Source: an uncultured Lachnospiraceae bacterium (lineage in GTDB: Bacteria; Bacillota; Clostridia; Lachnospirales; Lachnospiraceae). Taken from it: a stretch of 64,000 bases of DNA. A program made the translations under genes and the position numbers. The notes under the pieces are model-generated. The model was not told the DNA's origin and made no database searches. It worked only from the letters and a program-made list of their open reading frames with translations. The stretch lies in assembly GCA_910577015.1 (NCBI GenBank), contig CAJTKU010000005.1:118536-182535 (forward strand), given 5' to 3'. This document shows positions 52,585 through 60,861 of the stretch, piece by piece. Position 1 is the first letter of the stretch. Each line of letters begins with the position of its first letter.

Positions 52585-53472
52585 TTGCATAAGTATTTGA
52601 GAGCCATTGGCTTCAGTAAATTTGAAAGTCGAAGAAAGTTAAAAGAATTGTTGACAAGCGTTGTTATAAATGCCACATCAAGAGCCTATACGACCAGTGA
52701 AGAAGATATCATGCTGGGTGAATTTTGCAGGGATTTTGCTTTTAACATGGGGATTGCAGTCTGCGGTGAATTTGACGAAGAAAATGACGACAAGTTTATC
52801 TATGATTATTATTATCCCTATCTTCGGGGGACAGGTATCACCACTACGGAGGATGTTTCCGTGGAGCGCCATGCAGAAAAAGAGTCTTACGCCGGCGTTT
52901 GTGACGATATAAAAGTTGGGGTATCCCTGATATTTTATCTTCAGAACAGGATTCCTTATATCAAAGCACAAAATCAGGGAAGGCTGCCCATACGGGGCAC
53001 TACCCTGACCTTATCAGCTCTTTCCCTGAAGGGCACCATTATGATGCCGATTCAAAAAGACGAATATCAGAAACGGAAAATACAAAAAGAGTCAAGAAAC
53101 CGGACGAACCTGATTGCCGCTGCCAGGCGGGGAGACGAAGACGCATTGGAAACCCTGACGCTGGAAGATATGGACATGTATTCCACCATTTCCAAGAAAA
53201 TTCAGAAAGAAGACATTTTCAGTCTGGTGGACACCTACTGTATGCCTTATGGGGTAGAATGCGACCAGTACTCCATTCTGGGTGAAATTACAGAGTGCAG
53301 GACAGTGAAAAATACCTTTACCGGTGAAGAAGTGTATCAGATGACCGTATATTGCAATGAACTGACCTTTGACCTGTGCATCAATACGGCAGATTTGTAC
53401 GGGGAACCCCAGGCAGGCAGAAGGTTTAAAGGTATTATCTGGCTGCAGGGATTTATTAATTTTCCGGAATAG
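52585..53472 (+). CDS. DUF3881 family protein
   Basis: A 295-residue cytosolic protein of a family largely seen in Lachnospiraceae. It begins (M)HKYLRAIGFSKFESRRKLKEL, with a TTG start at 52585 that has AGAGGTG 6 nt upstream; a GTG at 52576 is an alternative. Later landmarks are YDYYYPYLRG, VGVSLIFYLQNRIPYI and FSLVDTYCMPYGVECDQYSILGEI. No catalytic motif is seen and the function is unknown. It stands between serS and tRNA-Arg. Confidence 0.85.
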   Translation: MHKYLRAIGFSKFESRRKLKELLTSVVINATSRAYTTSEEDIMLGEFCRDFAFNMGIAVCGEFDEENDDKFIYDYYYPYLRGTGITTTEDVSVERHAEKESYAGVCDDIKVGVSLIFYLQNRIPYIKAQNQGRLPIRGTTLTLSALSLKGTIMMPIQKDEYQKRKIQKESRNRTNLIAAARRGDEDALETLTLEDMDMYSTISKKIQKEDIFSLVDTYCMPYGVECDQYSILGEITECRTVKNTFTGEEVYQMTVYCNELTFDLCINTADLYGEPQAGRRFKGIIWLQGFINFPE

Positions 53473-53473
53473 A

Positions 53474-53503
53474 TTGACTGGCATACTTGTTATATGCTAT
53501 AAT
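53474..53503 (+). promoter_or_regulatory. Promoter of tRNA-Arg
   Basis: -35 TTGACT and a perfect -10 TATAAT with an 18-nt spacer. The tRNA starts 27 nt after the -10. Confidence 0.75.
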
Positions 53504-53529
53504 CTATAATTGGTTCAAGTAATAAAATT

Positions 53530-53602
53530 GTCTTCGTAGCTCAGGGGATAGAGCACTCGCCTCCTAAGCGAGGGGTCGGACGTTCGAATCGTCTCGGGGA
53601 CG
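53530..53602 (+). tRNA. tRNA-Arg (anticodon CCU)
   Basis: A 73-nt cloverleaf. The acceptor stem is GTCTTCG / CGGGGAC with G-U pairs and discriminator G. The D arm has GCTC...GAGC, the anticodon stem is CTCGC / GCGAG with loop CTCCTAA, and the T loop is TTCGAAT. The CCA end is not encoded. It reads AGG codons. It is directly followed by a terminator and then by phage-like debris, so it may have served as an integration site. Confidence 0.96.
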
Positions 53603-53606
53603 CTGT

Positions 53607-53652
53607 AAAAAACGCCGGGAATACTGGAATGCCAGGGTTTCCGGCGTTTTTT
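53607..53652 (+). terminator. Terminator of tRNA-Arg
   Basis: AACGCCGG (53611-53618) pairs with CCGGCGTT (53641-53648), flanked by an A run and a T run. An inner stem CTGG / CCAG is also possible. Confidence 0.85.
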
Positions 53653-53714
53653 CTATTATTTACGAATTGCAAGAGAAAACTATGTTTCAGTGAAAAATAT
53701 TTTTTTTTATATCT

Positions 53715-54251
53715 ATGACAGAGACGGAAATTAAAATGATGAACGAATATAGTAAATTAATAGGAAAAAAAGATTTGTTTGCAATTCAATTCAAAATAGA
53801 AGAAGTAAGGAATCCTTATATTTGGGGCCACATTTGTTATTGGATAAATAGCATGATGATAGGAAACTTTGAATCTGTTACAATATTAAGTGATGTTTTC
53901 ATTTTTTTACCCCATATTATTTATGATAATGGGAATAGAGAACATGAATCATTTTACAAAATGGATAAGGACAAAGTGTTTTATTTATTAAGTGGTCAAG
54001 CCTTTTTGAATAATCACAAATACGAAGAAATAGCACTGACAGAAACATGGGCAAGATTTAGTATTGAAATGGGGTTAGATGTTTTTGTTGGAACAGTTGT
54101 AAAACTTATAGAAGACAAGGATAATGCAAGAATAATATTTTCTAGTGATGGAAAGGAAGTATATGACTTGTATTTAAAAAAAGGAAACGTAGAGGATGTA
54201 TTTACTTGTTTTTCAGTTCAATTTAATGCTATTTATGACAGTATATCATAA
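53715..54251 (+). CDS. Imm42-type immunity protein
   Basis: A 178-residue acidic protein. NPYIWGHICYWINSMMIGNFESVTILSDVFIFLPHIIYDNGNRE resembles the Imm42 family, in which a GxxCYWInxxxIG motif is followed by an (S/G)R-type helix. Imm42 proteins neutralise toxins of polymorphic or contact-dependent systems. No toxin gene is nearby, so it would be an orphan immunity gene guarding against neighbours. The start has no clear ribosome site. It lies in a low-GC insert between tRNA-Arg and the phage-like pseudogene, unlike the genes around it. Confidence 0.65.
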   Translation: MTETEIKMMNEYSKLIGKKDLFAIQFKIEEVRNPYIWGHICYWINSMMIGNFESVTILSDVFIFLPHIIYDNGNREHESFYKMDKDKVFYLLSGQAFLNNHKYEEIALTETWARFSIEMGLDVFVGTVVKLIEDKDNARIIFSSDGKEVYDLYLKKGNVEDVFTCFSVQFNAIYDSIS

Positions 54252-54314
54252 TATTTGAAGGTCATAATTCTGCCGACAGATAAACCATTGCCAGAAAGGG
54301 GGAAATATCTGTAT

Positions 54315-54714
54315 ATGGAAAACGGCAAAATGAAAGTTTTTGAAGATAGAAAAATACGCGCTGTTTGGGACGAGGAATAAGAAGAATAGTATTTTTTGGT
54401 TGTAGATGTGGTGGTTGTACTGATGGAAAGCATTGACCCGAAACAGTATATTAAAAAAATGAGAAGCTGTGACTTAGAGCTTAAAAGCAAGTGGGGTACA
54501 ATTTGTACCCCAGTTCAAATGATTGCGGCAGACGGAAAAGCCGACTACTTTTAAAGAAAATCAAAGTATAGCCCGCCGAGGAGGAAGAGTGGCGGGAATT
54601 GCAAGGCAGGCTTTGGAAGCTTAAACAGGAAAACCTGTTATCACTTCCAAAAATACCGTGGATTTTGCAAAACTCATTGAAGAGGTTGTGAAAGAGGTTA
54701 AACAGCCTAAATAA
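54315..54714 (+). pseudogene. Decayed BRO-N/phage antirepressor-like gene
   Basis: The reading frame starts MENGKMKVFEDRKIRAVWDEE and is broken by TAA at 54378. The downstream frames continue YFLVVDVVVVLMESIDPKQY and KWGTICTPVQMIAADGKADYF, the BRO-N pattern (usually WYFSVVDVV..LT.S.....Y...Mk.R). A further stop and loss of the middle follow. Another piece, IARRGGRVAGIARQALEA, then TGKPVITSKNTVDFAKLIE, matches the C-terminus of the same family (vAg.AR...E...GksViss.N). So this is a relic of one about 280-residue gene reduced to 400 nt. Confidence 0.8.
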
Positions 54715-54726
54715 AAGGAAAATATT

Positions 54727-55022
54727 ATGATTATTCTTAATACTGAATTTTCAAATGAAGAAAAAGATGTTTTGTTAAAATATGCAGGCAATACATATGA
54801 GGTATTACAAAGTATTGAAGGAAAAAGTTTTTTGCAAAACAAAAGTATGAGGAGATAATTCCATATAGAATTATAAAGTTTTATCATTTTTATCTGATGA
54901 ATATAAAAGATGATGATATTTGGTATAGAGGACGACAGGAAAAAGGCATAGTAGAACGGATTGGGACGAATAAGAAAGGTTATTGGAAAATAACAGAAGG
55001 TGGTGTGGAGGTAAACCAATGA
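54727..55022 (+). pseudogene. Frameshifted small gene of unknown function
   Basis: A frame starting MIILNTEFSNEEKDVLLKYA runs to SIEGKS and ends early at 54856. Reading on in the next frame from the T6 run (about 54826) gives FFAKQKYEEIIPYRIIKFYH and on to KKGYWKITEGGVEVNQ with a stop at 55020. Joined, it would be about 98 residues. It is either a one-base homopolymer lesion or a sequencing error. The end of the second part overlaps the acetyltransferase start (ATGA), as expected of genuine coding sequence. I do not recognise the family. Confidence 0.45.
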
Positions 55023-55438
55023 TTAAAATCAGATACATGGAAGCTTCCGATAAACAGTTTTGGTACAGCCTTGACAGGCATTTGCCGGAATTGGAATTTG
55101 ATATTAAGGTACGGACAAAAAGAGGTTATGTTTTTTTACTGGAGGACAAACCGATAGGATTATTGAGGTATAATCTTTTTTGGGATAATACGCCGTTCTG
55201 CACCATGCTTTTCATAGATGAAAAATATCAGGGAAACGGTTTTGGAAAACAACTGATGGAATATTGGGAAAGTGATATGAAATCGCAGGGTTACGGCATG
55301 GTAATGACCTCCACACAGGTTGACGAGACGGCACAATGTTTTTACCGTAAGCTGGGATATAAGGACTGCGGCGGCTTTGTGATTGATGTACCGGCGTATG
55401 CTCAGCCGATGGAAATGTTTTTCCTGAAAGCAATTTAG
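55019..55438 (+). CDS. GNAT family N-acetyltransferase
   Basis: A 139-residue acetyltransferase. Motif A is FIDEKYQGNGFGKQLMEYWE (acetyl-CoA loop Q/R-x-x-G-x-G), and the C-terminal QCFYRKLGYKDCGGFVID is typical. The ATG at 55019 has GGAGG 6 nt upstream; a longer in-frame ORF is not supported. It overlaps the previous frame by 4 nt and precedes the two radical SAM genes by 29 nt, so all three may be one operon. The substrate is unknown. Confidence 0.88.
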   Translation: MIKIRYMEASDKQFWYSLDRHLPELEFDIKVRTKRGYVFLLEDKPIGLLRYNLFWDNTPFCTMLFIDEKYQGNGFGKQLMEYWESDMKSQGYGMVMTSTQVDETAQCFYRKLGYKDCGGFVIDVPAYAQPMEMFFLKAI

Positions 55439-55467
55439 CCCGGGCGGGAAAGGATGCAGGAATCGTT

Positions 55468-56370
55468 ATGAAAATTTCTTCTTTTATACATTTTGCCTGT
55501 TTTGGCGTGAAAACCATTTTGTTCAGGAAAAAAGAGCCTATTCTCGGTACGGTTATTGTTACGGACAAATGCAATTTAAAATGCAGGCACTGCTCAGTCA
55601 ATAATATTACAGCGGTTGTCCATCCTTATCAGCAAATCCGAAATGAGATGCAGCAGCTTTATCATATGGGCGTGCGTATTTTGTTTTTTTGCGGTGGAGA
55701 AACATTCCTTTGGAAAGACGGCGAGCGTACACTCAGGGACCTTGTTGTGGAAGCAAAAAAAATGGGATTTTTGATTGTCAATGTGGTTACCAACGGCACA
55801 TTTCCGATAAATTTGCCGGAAGCCGATTTGATTTTGCTCAGTCTGGATGGCGATAGGGATTGTCACAATGCGATACGTGGCGATACATACGATATCATTA
55901 TGGAAAATATCAAAAATGCAACTTCCGATAATATCTGCTTTTATATGGCAATTAACCGGATTAACAAAGATACGGTGCGGGATGTCTGCCTTGCCGCTCG
56001 TGATACCGAAAATGTGCGGGCAGTGTCCTTTAATTTCCATACGCCTTATCCGGACACAAAGGAATTAGCGCTTTCCAAAGAAGAAAAAAGGAACTGTTGT
56101 GAAGTCATTTCAAGAATGATGAAAGAAGGAGCTCCCGTATTTAATTTGCGCAGCGCATTTCCGTATCTGATAAACAACAGTTTTCCGACGCCTTGCCATC
56201 AGTGCGTAGTCATGGAAAACGGCAAACTTTCAACCTGTGGACGCTGCATCGATGTGCCGGGGCTTTGTGAACAATGCGGTTATTTCTTTGTTGCGGAGTA
56301 TACCCTTTTATTCAAAGGAAAACCCAAGATTATTATTGAGATGCTGAAGACATATCTGAAATATATTTAG
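55468..56370 (+). CDS. Radical SAM protein (SPASM-like C-terminus)
   Basis: A 300-residue iron-sulfur enzyme. CNLKCRHC (Cys35, Cys39, Cys42) binds the 4Fe-4S cluster and SAM; FFCGGETFL is the GGE SAM motif, and LILLSLDGDRDCHN is also conserved. The C-terminus has five to six Cys (CHQC, TCGRC, LCEQC), enough for an auxiliary cluster like SPASM/twitch. An N-terminal hydrophobic stretch and a hydrophobic tail suggest membrane contact, as in HpnH-type lipid enzymes. The HemN-like gene follows after 7 nt. No precursor peptide gene is evident. Confidence 0.88.
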   Translation: MKISSFIHFACFGVKTILFRKKEPILGTVIVTDKCNLKCRHCSVNNITAVVHPYQQIRNEMQQLYHMGVRILFFCGGETFLWKDGERTLRDLVVEAKKMGFLIVNVVTNGTFPINLPEADLILLSLDGDRDCHNAIRGDTYDIIMENIKNATSDNICFYMAINRINKDTVRDVCLAARDTENVRAVSFNFHTPYPDTKELALSKEEKRNCCEVISRMMKEGAPVFNLRSAFPYLINNSFPTPCHQCVVMENGKLSTCGRCIDVPGLCEQCGYFFVAEYTLLFKGKPKIIIEMLKTYLKYI

Positions 56371-56377
56371 GAGAGAC

Positions 56378-57631
56378 ATGAGTATAATAACGAACCTGAC
56401 CAGAATGTGGCTGACCCGTTCATTCCGGCCATTTATATTCAAAAATGAATCTGAAGGACAGTTGCCTTTTTCGGATTGCGATAATCTGGGGCTGTATGTA
56501 CATATCCCGTTTTGTAAGACTATTTGCAATTTTTGTCCTTATTGTAAGGTCAGATATTCTGAGGAACTGTGTAATCGGTATATAGACGCTCTCTTACAGG
56601 AAATCCATCTTGCAGGCAGTCAGCACAGCGGCAAAAAGAAAACTACAAGTTTATATTTTGGCGGCGGCACACCGGCCCTTGCCGCCGACCGTATTAAAGA
56701 AATTATAGACGCTATTCGGGAGCATTTTATTATTACCGAGGGTATAGGCGTAGAACTGCATCCTGATAATGTAAAACCGTCTGTTTTGCAGATTTTGAAA
56801 GATGCCGGGGTGACCAAAATCAGCATTGGCATTCAGTCATTTCAGGAAAAGTTTCGCAGCGTTCTGGGAAGGAGCAATATCGATATTTTGGCACTGAAGG
56901 AAGCATTATCTGCCGTTTCGTTTGAAACGGTTTCAATGGATTTCATTTTTGCACTGCCGGCACAGACATTTGACGATTTGAAAGCGGACATAGATGCTGC
57001 TTTCCGGATTGGTGCAAATCATATTGCAATTTATCCGTTCATTGATTTTTCTTTTACTGCCAGTAAAGTAGCGCCAATGCCTAAAAAAGAAAAGCGAAGA
57101 CTATTGGACGCCATTACTCACTATTGTATGGATAAAGGTTATACCCGCAACTCAATCTGGACATTTTCAAGCGAGAAGAATAGTAACTATTCTTCCATGA
57201 CCAGAGATAATTTTCTGGGATTTGGATGTTCGGCGACGACCTTGCTGAAAGACCGGTTTCAGATTAATACGTTTTCGGTGGAAGAATACTGTAATAGGGT
57301 GGAAGGCGGTAAGTTTCCCACTTCCCTGACAATACGTTTTTCATTGCGGCAGAGAATGGTTTATTACCTGTTCTGGACCGCATACTCCACGAAAGTGGAC
57401 GCAGACGATTTTGAAAAATTTTTTGGTATTCCTTTAAAAGACATGTATGGCGTTGAACTAAGTATTGCAAAGCTTCTGGGGTTCATCATTGAAGAAAACG
57501 GTATATACCGTATGACGCTGAAAGGCGCGTTTTACTATCATTATTATGAAAACTTTTATACCCTTGCCTATATCGATAAAATGTGGGGGATTATGAGAAA
57601 AGAAGCATTTCCCGAAAAAATAGTATTATAA
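56378..57631 (+). CDS. HemN/HemW-like radical SAM protein
   Basis: A 417-residue enzyme: YVHIPFCKTICNFCPYC (cluster Cys46, Cys50, Cys53, plus Cys56), SLYFGGGTPAL, GIGVELHPDNVKPSVLQ, ISIGIQSFQ and SMDFIFALPAQT are the HemN family landmarks. The C-terminal HemN helical domain is present (LRQRMVYYLFW). The N-terminal extension and a tail unlike the standard HemW make it a paralogue rather than the housekeeping HemW. HemN-like class C enzymes include methyltransferases and haem-handling proteins. It is the second gene of a radical SAM pair, with a 7-nt gap. Confidence 0.88.
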   Translation: MSIITNLTRMWLTRSFRPFIFKNESEGQLPFSDCDNLGLYVHIPFCKTICNFCPYCKVRYSEELCNRYIDALLQEIHLAGSQHSGKKKTTSLYFGGGTPALAADRIKEIIDAIREHFIITEGIGVELHPDNVKPSVLQILKDAGVTKISIGIQSFQEKFRSVLGRSNIDILALKEALSAVSFETVSMDFIFALPAQTFDDLKADIDAAFRIGANHIAIYPFIDFSFTASKVAPMPKKEKRRLLDAITHYCMDKGYTRNSIWTFSSEKNSNYSSMTRDNFLGFGCSATTLLKDRFQINTFSVEEYCNRVEGGKFPTSLTIRFSLRQRMVYYLFWTAYSTKVDADDFEKFFGIPLKDMYGVELSIAKLLGFIIEENGIYRMTLKGAFYYHYYENFYTLAYIDKMWGIMRKEAFPEKIVL

Positions 57632-57634
57632 ATA

Positions 57635-57666
57635 AAAAACAGCATGGTCAGAGCCATGCTGTTTTT
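57635..57666. terminator. Bidirectional terminator
   Basis: A 13-bp stem AAAAACAGCATGG / CCATGCTGTTTTT with a 6-nt loop. It serves both the radical SAM operon and the convergent MFS gene. Confidence 0.9.
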
Positions 57667-57674
57667 ATCAAGCA

Positions 57675-59012
57675 CTAAGCTGTTTTTTCCTTTTTGGCAG
57701 GACGTACCATAAAGAAGCAGATAAGCAAAGCAATAATGTATAAAACAATCGTAGCGTACAACACGCATTGATATCCGCTGGGATTTACCTTTAAGATTTC
57801 GGTAGTGCCGTCTGCCAGTACATGCTCCATGTCAACCTCATGTCCGAATGTATTGACAATCCAGTTTGCCATCTGGTTTCCGGTAAGACCTGCAAAGGCC
57901 CAGGCGGAAAGGGTAATTCCATGGATGGCGCTGATGCTTCCCATGCCGTAATGGTCGGAAAGCAGGGTGGGTACATTGGAAAAGCCGCCGCCGTATCCTG
58001 CATTTACCACAAAGAGCAGCGCCAGTACGATAATGATTAAGAAAAGATTTCCCTCTCCCTTTTCAATACCGCTTGTAACCATGACAAGTCCCGTAAATAC
58101 GATGGAAAGAATAAAAATCAGTTTGTAAATGGTATTCCTGTCCTTCATGGTATCCGCCCATGCTGAAAAACCAAGGCGTCCGCCTGCATTGAAAACAGCG
58201 GATATTGTGGAAATAATACCTACCGCACCGGCAAGGCCGATACATTTTACAATCATTTTTTCCTGTGAAATAAGGGCAAGGCCGCAGGTAATATTGATAT
58301 AAAACATCAGCCAGATGCCGACATAGTTGGCAATGGGTTTTGTCTTGATGGTGGCAAGGATGCCCTGACCCTTTTCTTTTTTCTGGGGTTCATGCCATCC
58401 CTCGGGTTTTGCTAAAAGCAGGTGTCCGGCAAACATCATGACAAAATATACGACAGCCAATATATAAAACATCTTGTATATGCTGCCCTCTCCAAGTCCG
58501 TCAAGCATTGCCTGCATAATCGGGCTGGCAATTGCCTTCGCAGCGCCGAAACCGGCAACCGCAAGACCGGTGGCAAGACCTTTTCTGTCCTCAAACCATA
58601 ACATTAACGTTTTCACCGGGGACAGATAGCCTGTCCCAAGTCCGATGCCCATGATAAAACCGTAGCATACATAAATACCGATTAGGGCAAGGGGACTTCC
58701 CTTGTGAAGACCGCCATAGTAAATAAAGAAACCGGTTCCTGCCATTCCCAAGGCAAAGCAGATGGCGGCAATCAAAGAAGATTTGTGAATATCTTTTTCT
58801 ACGACATTTCCCAGAAATGCGGCAGACATGCCAAGGAAAAAGATGGCAAAACTGAACGCCCATTCCGTTGCCCCTTTTGTATGGCCGATATAGCTGGCTA
58901 TTTCCTGACTGAAAATGGACCAGCAGTAAACAGTACCGATGCTGCAGTGGAGAAGCAACGCCGGAATGGCAGCGCGCACCCACTTGTTTTGACATTTTTT
59001 CATGTTACTCAT
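57675..59012 (-). CDS. OFA-type MFS transporter (OxlT-like)
   Basis: A 445-residue permease with twelve spans. The N-terminus IPALLLHCSIGTVYCWSIFSQEIA, the loop LGTGYLSPVKTLMLWFEDRKGLATGLAVAGFG and GRLGFSAWADTMKDRN are the landmarks of the oxalate:formate antiporter family. Members exchange small carboxylates such as oxalate, formate, lactate or pyruvate. It stands alone, with a promoter expected in the 270-nt gap upstream. Confidence 0.92.
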   Translation of the reverse strand: MSNMKKCQNKWVRAAIPALLLHCSIGTVYCWSIFSQEIASYIGHTKGATEWAFSFAIFFLGMSAAFLGNVVEKDIHKSSLIAAICFALGMAGTGFFIYYGGLHKGSPLALIGIYVCYGFIMGIGLGTGYLSPVKTLMLWFEDRKGLATGLAVAGFGAAKAIASPIMQAMLDGLGEGSIYKMFYILAVVYFVMMFAGHLLLAKPEGWHEPQKKEKGQGILATIKTKPIANYVGIWLMFYINITCGLALISQEKMIVKCIGLAGAVGIISTISAVFNAGGRLGFSAWADTMKDRNTIYKLIFILSIVFTGLVMVTSGIEKGEGNLFLIIIVLALLFVVNAGYGGGFSNVPTLLSDHYGMGSISAIHGITLSAWAFAGLTGNQMANWIVNTFGHEVDMEHVLADGTTEILKVNPSGYQCVLYATIVLYIIALLICFFMVRPAKKEKTA

Positions 59013-59252
59013 AATCCTTTCATTGGTAATTTATCTTTTAAAATTCATTTTCCTTTTCACATTCTACTCCTTATTATCGGAGTTTTCAAGAGGATTTCCT
59101 TTTACCTTTCGTATTTAGAAATGCTTTTAATATTTATTCATTGTCGAAGTGATGGAATGGGCAGTGGAGCATGTAAAGCGAAAGCTGCCAGTCAAGCGTT
59201 GCCCCGTTTTAGGTGTAGGCTATAAGTTCGCTTTCGGCAAGTGACAGACAGA

Positions 59253-59281
59253 TTGCTATTGCCGAATTAATATAATATAAT
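59253..59281 (+). promoter_or_regulatory. Promoter of the YciI-like gene
   Basis: -35 TTGCTA and -10 TATAAT with a 17-nt spacer, 41 nt before the start codon. The rest of the 59013-59288 gap has no gene I can support; a short frame at 59150-59240 (EWAVEHVKRKLPVKRCP) may be debris. Confidence 0.65.
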
Positions 59282-59321
59282 AACACCAGTGAACCCTATA
59301 GAATGTAAAGGAGAAAATCGT

Positions 59322-59621
59322 ATGGAAAAGTTGATGTATATGATGATGATTGAAAAAAGCAAGACCTATAATAAAATGACAAAACAGGTAGTTATGGAAC
59401 ACGTTGAGAACATAAGAAAGTTGGACGATGAAGGAAAGCTGGAAATCTGCGGTGTCTTTAAAGGCTATCCGGGAATGGCAGGTATGTATATCCTAAAAAC
59501 AGAGAGCCGTGAAGAAGCGGAAGATATTTGCAAATCGGAACCGCTGGTTATGGGAGGATATGCAACTTACAAATTAGTCGGTTTTCAGATTGCAAACCGG
59601 GAAAATAATTACTTGCTGTAA
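59322..59621 (+). CDS. YciI-like domain protein
   Basis: A 99-residue ferredoxin-like fold protein: MEKLMYMMMIEKSKTYNKMT, a helix HVENIRKLDDEGKL, then CGVFKGYPGMAGMYILKTESREEAEDICKSEPLVMGGYATYKL. YciI-type proteins are dimers with proposed small-molecule or dehalogenase-like roles; no function is assigned. The usual His-Asp pair is not obvious. The ATG at 59322 has AAAGGAG upstream. Confidence 0.75.
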   Translation: MEKLMYMMMIEKSKTYNKMTKQVVMEHVENIRKLDDEGKLEICGVFKGYPGMAGMYILKTESREEAEDICKSEPLVMGGYATYKLVGFQIANRENNYLL

Positions 59622-59637
59622 TTAAGGCAAGGAAAAA

Positions 59638-59804
59638 CATTGGGGCAAACAGAATCCGGTTCACATGCAAACGCTGAAAAGCTTATGAAAGTATTCCGCA
59701 AGTACACCGGCTTTGAGGAACTCTCCCCTACCCTGTTACGGGAGTTTGTGGAGAAAATCGTAATCCACGAATCGGAAGCCCTTGACGGGAACGCCGGGTT
59801 TTAA
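59638..59804 (+). pseudogene. C-terminal remnant of a serine recombinase
   Basis: An open frame reads HANAEKLMKVFRKYTGFEEL, then SPTLLREFVEKIVIHESEAL and ends DGNAGF-stop at 59802. This is the end of the large serine recombinases of Tn4451/phage type (N...f...v.kYt...eLt..ll.efVekI.vhe). There is no start codon and no upstream catalytic part, so it is a scar of a lost mobile element. A compound hairpin (GCTGCTT...AAGCAGC, with GCACAAA and AAGCC stems) lies just after it at about 59820-59870. Confidence 0.75.
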
Positions 59805-59887
59805 ACGACAACAGTAATCGCTGCTTGCACAAACTCGAAAGCCGTATGGCTTTGTGCAATAAAAGCAGCGCAGGAATGAGGAAAAAT

Positions 59888-60238
59888 ATGGAAAAGAGAA
59901 TAAAAGCCTATCGGCGGTATATGGACGAGCTTCTTGAACGGCTGGAAGGGCAGGAAGAAAGAAATGGCGCCCAAATTGAAGAATGGAAGAAGGAACATCT
60001 GGTACAGATTGGATTTTTTCAGCATGAAAGGCTGATTCATCTGATTGTCACTGCAGTGTTTGCCCTGCTTGAAATATTTTCCATGCTTCTGGCCGTAATT
60101 TCACAGGGAATTTTTTCGCTGCTGCTTACGGTGGCGGTACTTATCCTGCTTGTGCCGTACATACGCCATTACTATATATTGGAAAATGAAGTGCAGAAAA
60201 TGTACGGGCAATACGACAGGCTTTGCCGTTTGTCATAA
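59888..60238 (+). CDS. Small membrane protein with two spans
   Basis: A 116-residue protein. A charged helical N-terminus (RIKAYRRYMDELLERLEGQEE) is followed by two membrane spans (about 50-68 and 72-90) and a charged tail (YYILENEVQKMYGQYDRL). The ATG at 59888 has GAGG 7 nt upstream; the longer in-frame ORF runs through the hairpin. I do not recognise a named family. The stop lies 3 nt from the end of the convergent kinase gene. Confidence 0.7.
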   Translation: MEKRIKAYRRYMDELLERLEGQEERNGAQIEEWKKEHLVQIGFFQHERLIHLIVTAVFALLEIFSMLLAVISQGIFSLLLTVAVLILLVPYIRHYYILENEVQKMYGQYDRLCRLS

Positions 60239-60240
60239 TG

Positions 60241-60735
60241 TTATTTGGTTATATCCTGAAAAATCATGTTGACGGCAGATTCCAAGGTGATGTCTTTGTT
60301 CAACACAGTTTCGGGGATTATGCCTATAAAATCTTTTTCCTTCCACCAGCCGCGCATTTCCGTTTCCCCAAATTCAGAGCTGTTTGCTTTTGTTTTATGC
60401 CGTTTTACGGTTTCATCAAATGGGATATCATAATAATACGCAAAAATTCTGTTCCCGAAGAGTTTTTGGGCGGCAGTAAAAAGCGGTTCATACCAATCCG
60501 CATTTAATATCCCCTCCAAAATGACATATTCACAGCGGCTCTGTCCATAGGTAATTAAATCAATCAGCAAAGGCAGAGCGGCTGTATCCTTGCCGTCAAG
60601 AGCATACAACATTTCACGTCTGACAATATCCTGCGGTATCATAAGGGTGTTTCTTCCGATTTTTCTCTGAAGCATTTTTGCAACGCTTGATTTTCCGCTT
60701 CCTGAATTTCCACGTAATATAATTAAAGTAGACAT
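60241..60735 (-). CDS. P-loop kinase-like NTPase
   Basis: A 164-residue single-domain protein. Walker A is LRGNSGSGKSSVA (8-20); VILEGIL is the Walker B-like strand; YYYDIPFDETVKRHKTK is the lid region. This is the build of small kinases that phosphorylate nucleosides, sugars or antibiotics, and of zeta-like enzymes without the toxin insert. The substrate is not known. The gene stands alone, divergent from hsp20. Confidence 0.85.
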   Translation of the reverse strand: MSTLIILRGNSGSGKSSVAKMLQRKIGRNTLMIPQDIVRREMLYALDGKDTAALPLLIDLITYGQSRCEYVILEGILNADWYEPLFTAAQKLFGNRIFAYYYDIPFDETVKRHKTKANSSEFGETEMRGWWKEKDFIGIIPETVLNKDITLESAVNMIFQDITK

Positions 60736-60834
60736 GGCTTCCCTCCAAAGAATCTTTTTTTATTATAATTGCGAATAGTTCATTTGTAAATGTGAAAAAA
60801 TATTATAGATACTTTATAAATTGTTTACACAATT

Positions 60835-60861
60835 TTAGCACTCACATGTTGACAGTGCTAA
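60835..60861 (+). promoter_or_regulatory. CIRCE element
   Basis: TTAGCACTC-N9-CAGTGCTAA matches the HrcA operator consensus TTAGCACTC-N9-GAGTGCTAA with one mismatch. Its right half overlaps the -35 of the hsp20 promoter, so bound HrcA would block transcription until heat shock. Confidence 0.92.

Noticed and set aside
54233..55018. Minus-strand frames across the accessory debris.
   Set aside because: The plus-strand frames match BRO-N and a coding-like overlap; the minus frames have no family resemblance.
59150..59245. Short frame EWAVEHVKRKLPVKRCP and its flank as a gene.
   Set aside because: It has no ribosome site, is short and has no recognisable family; treated as non-coding gap.
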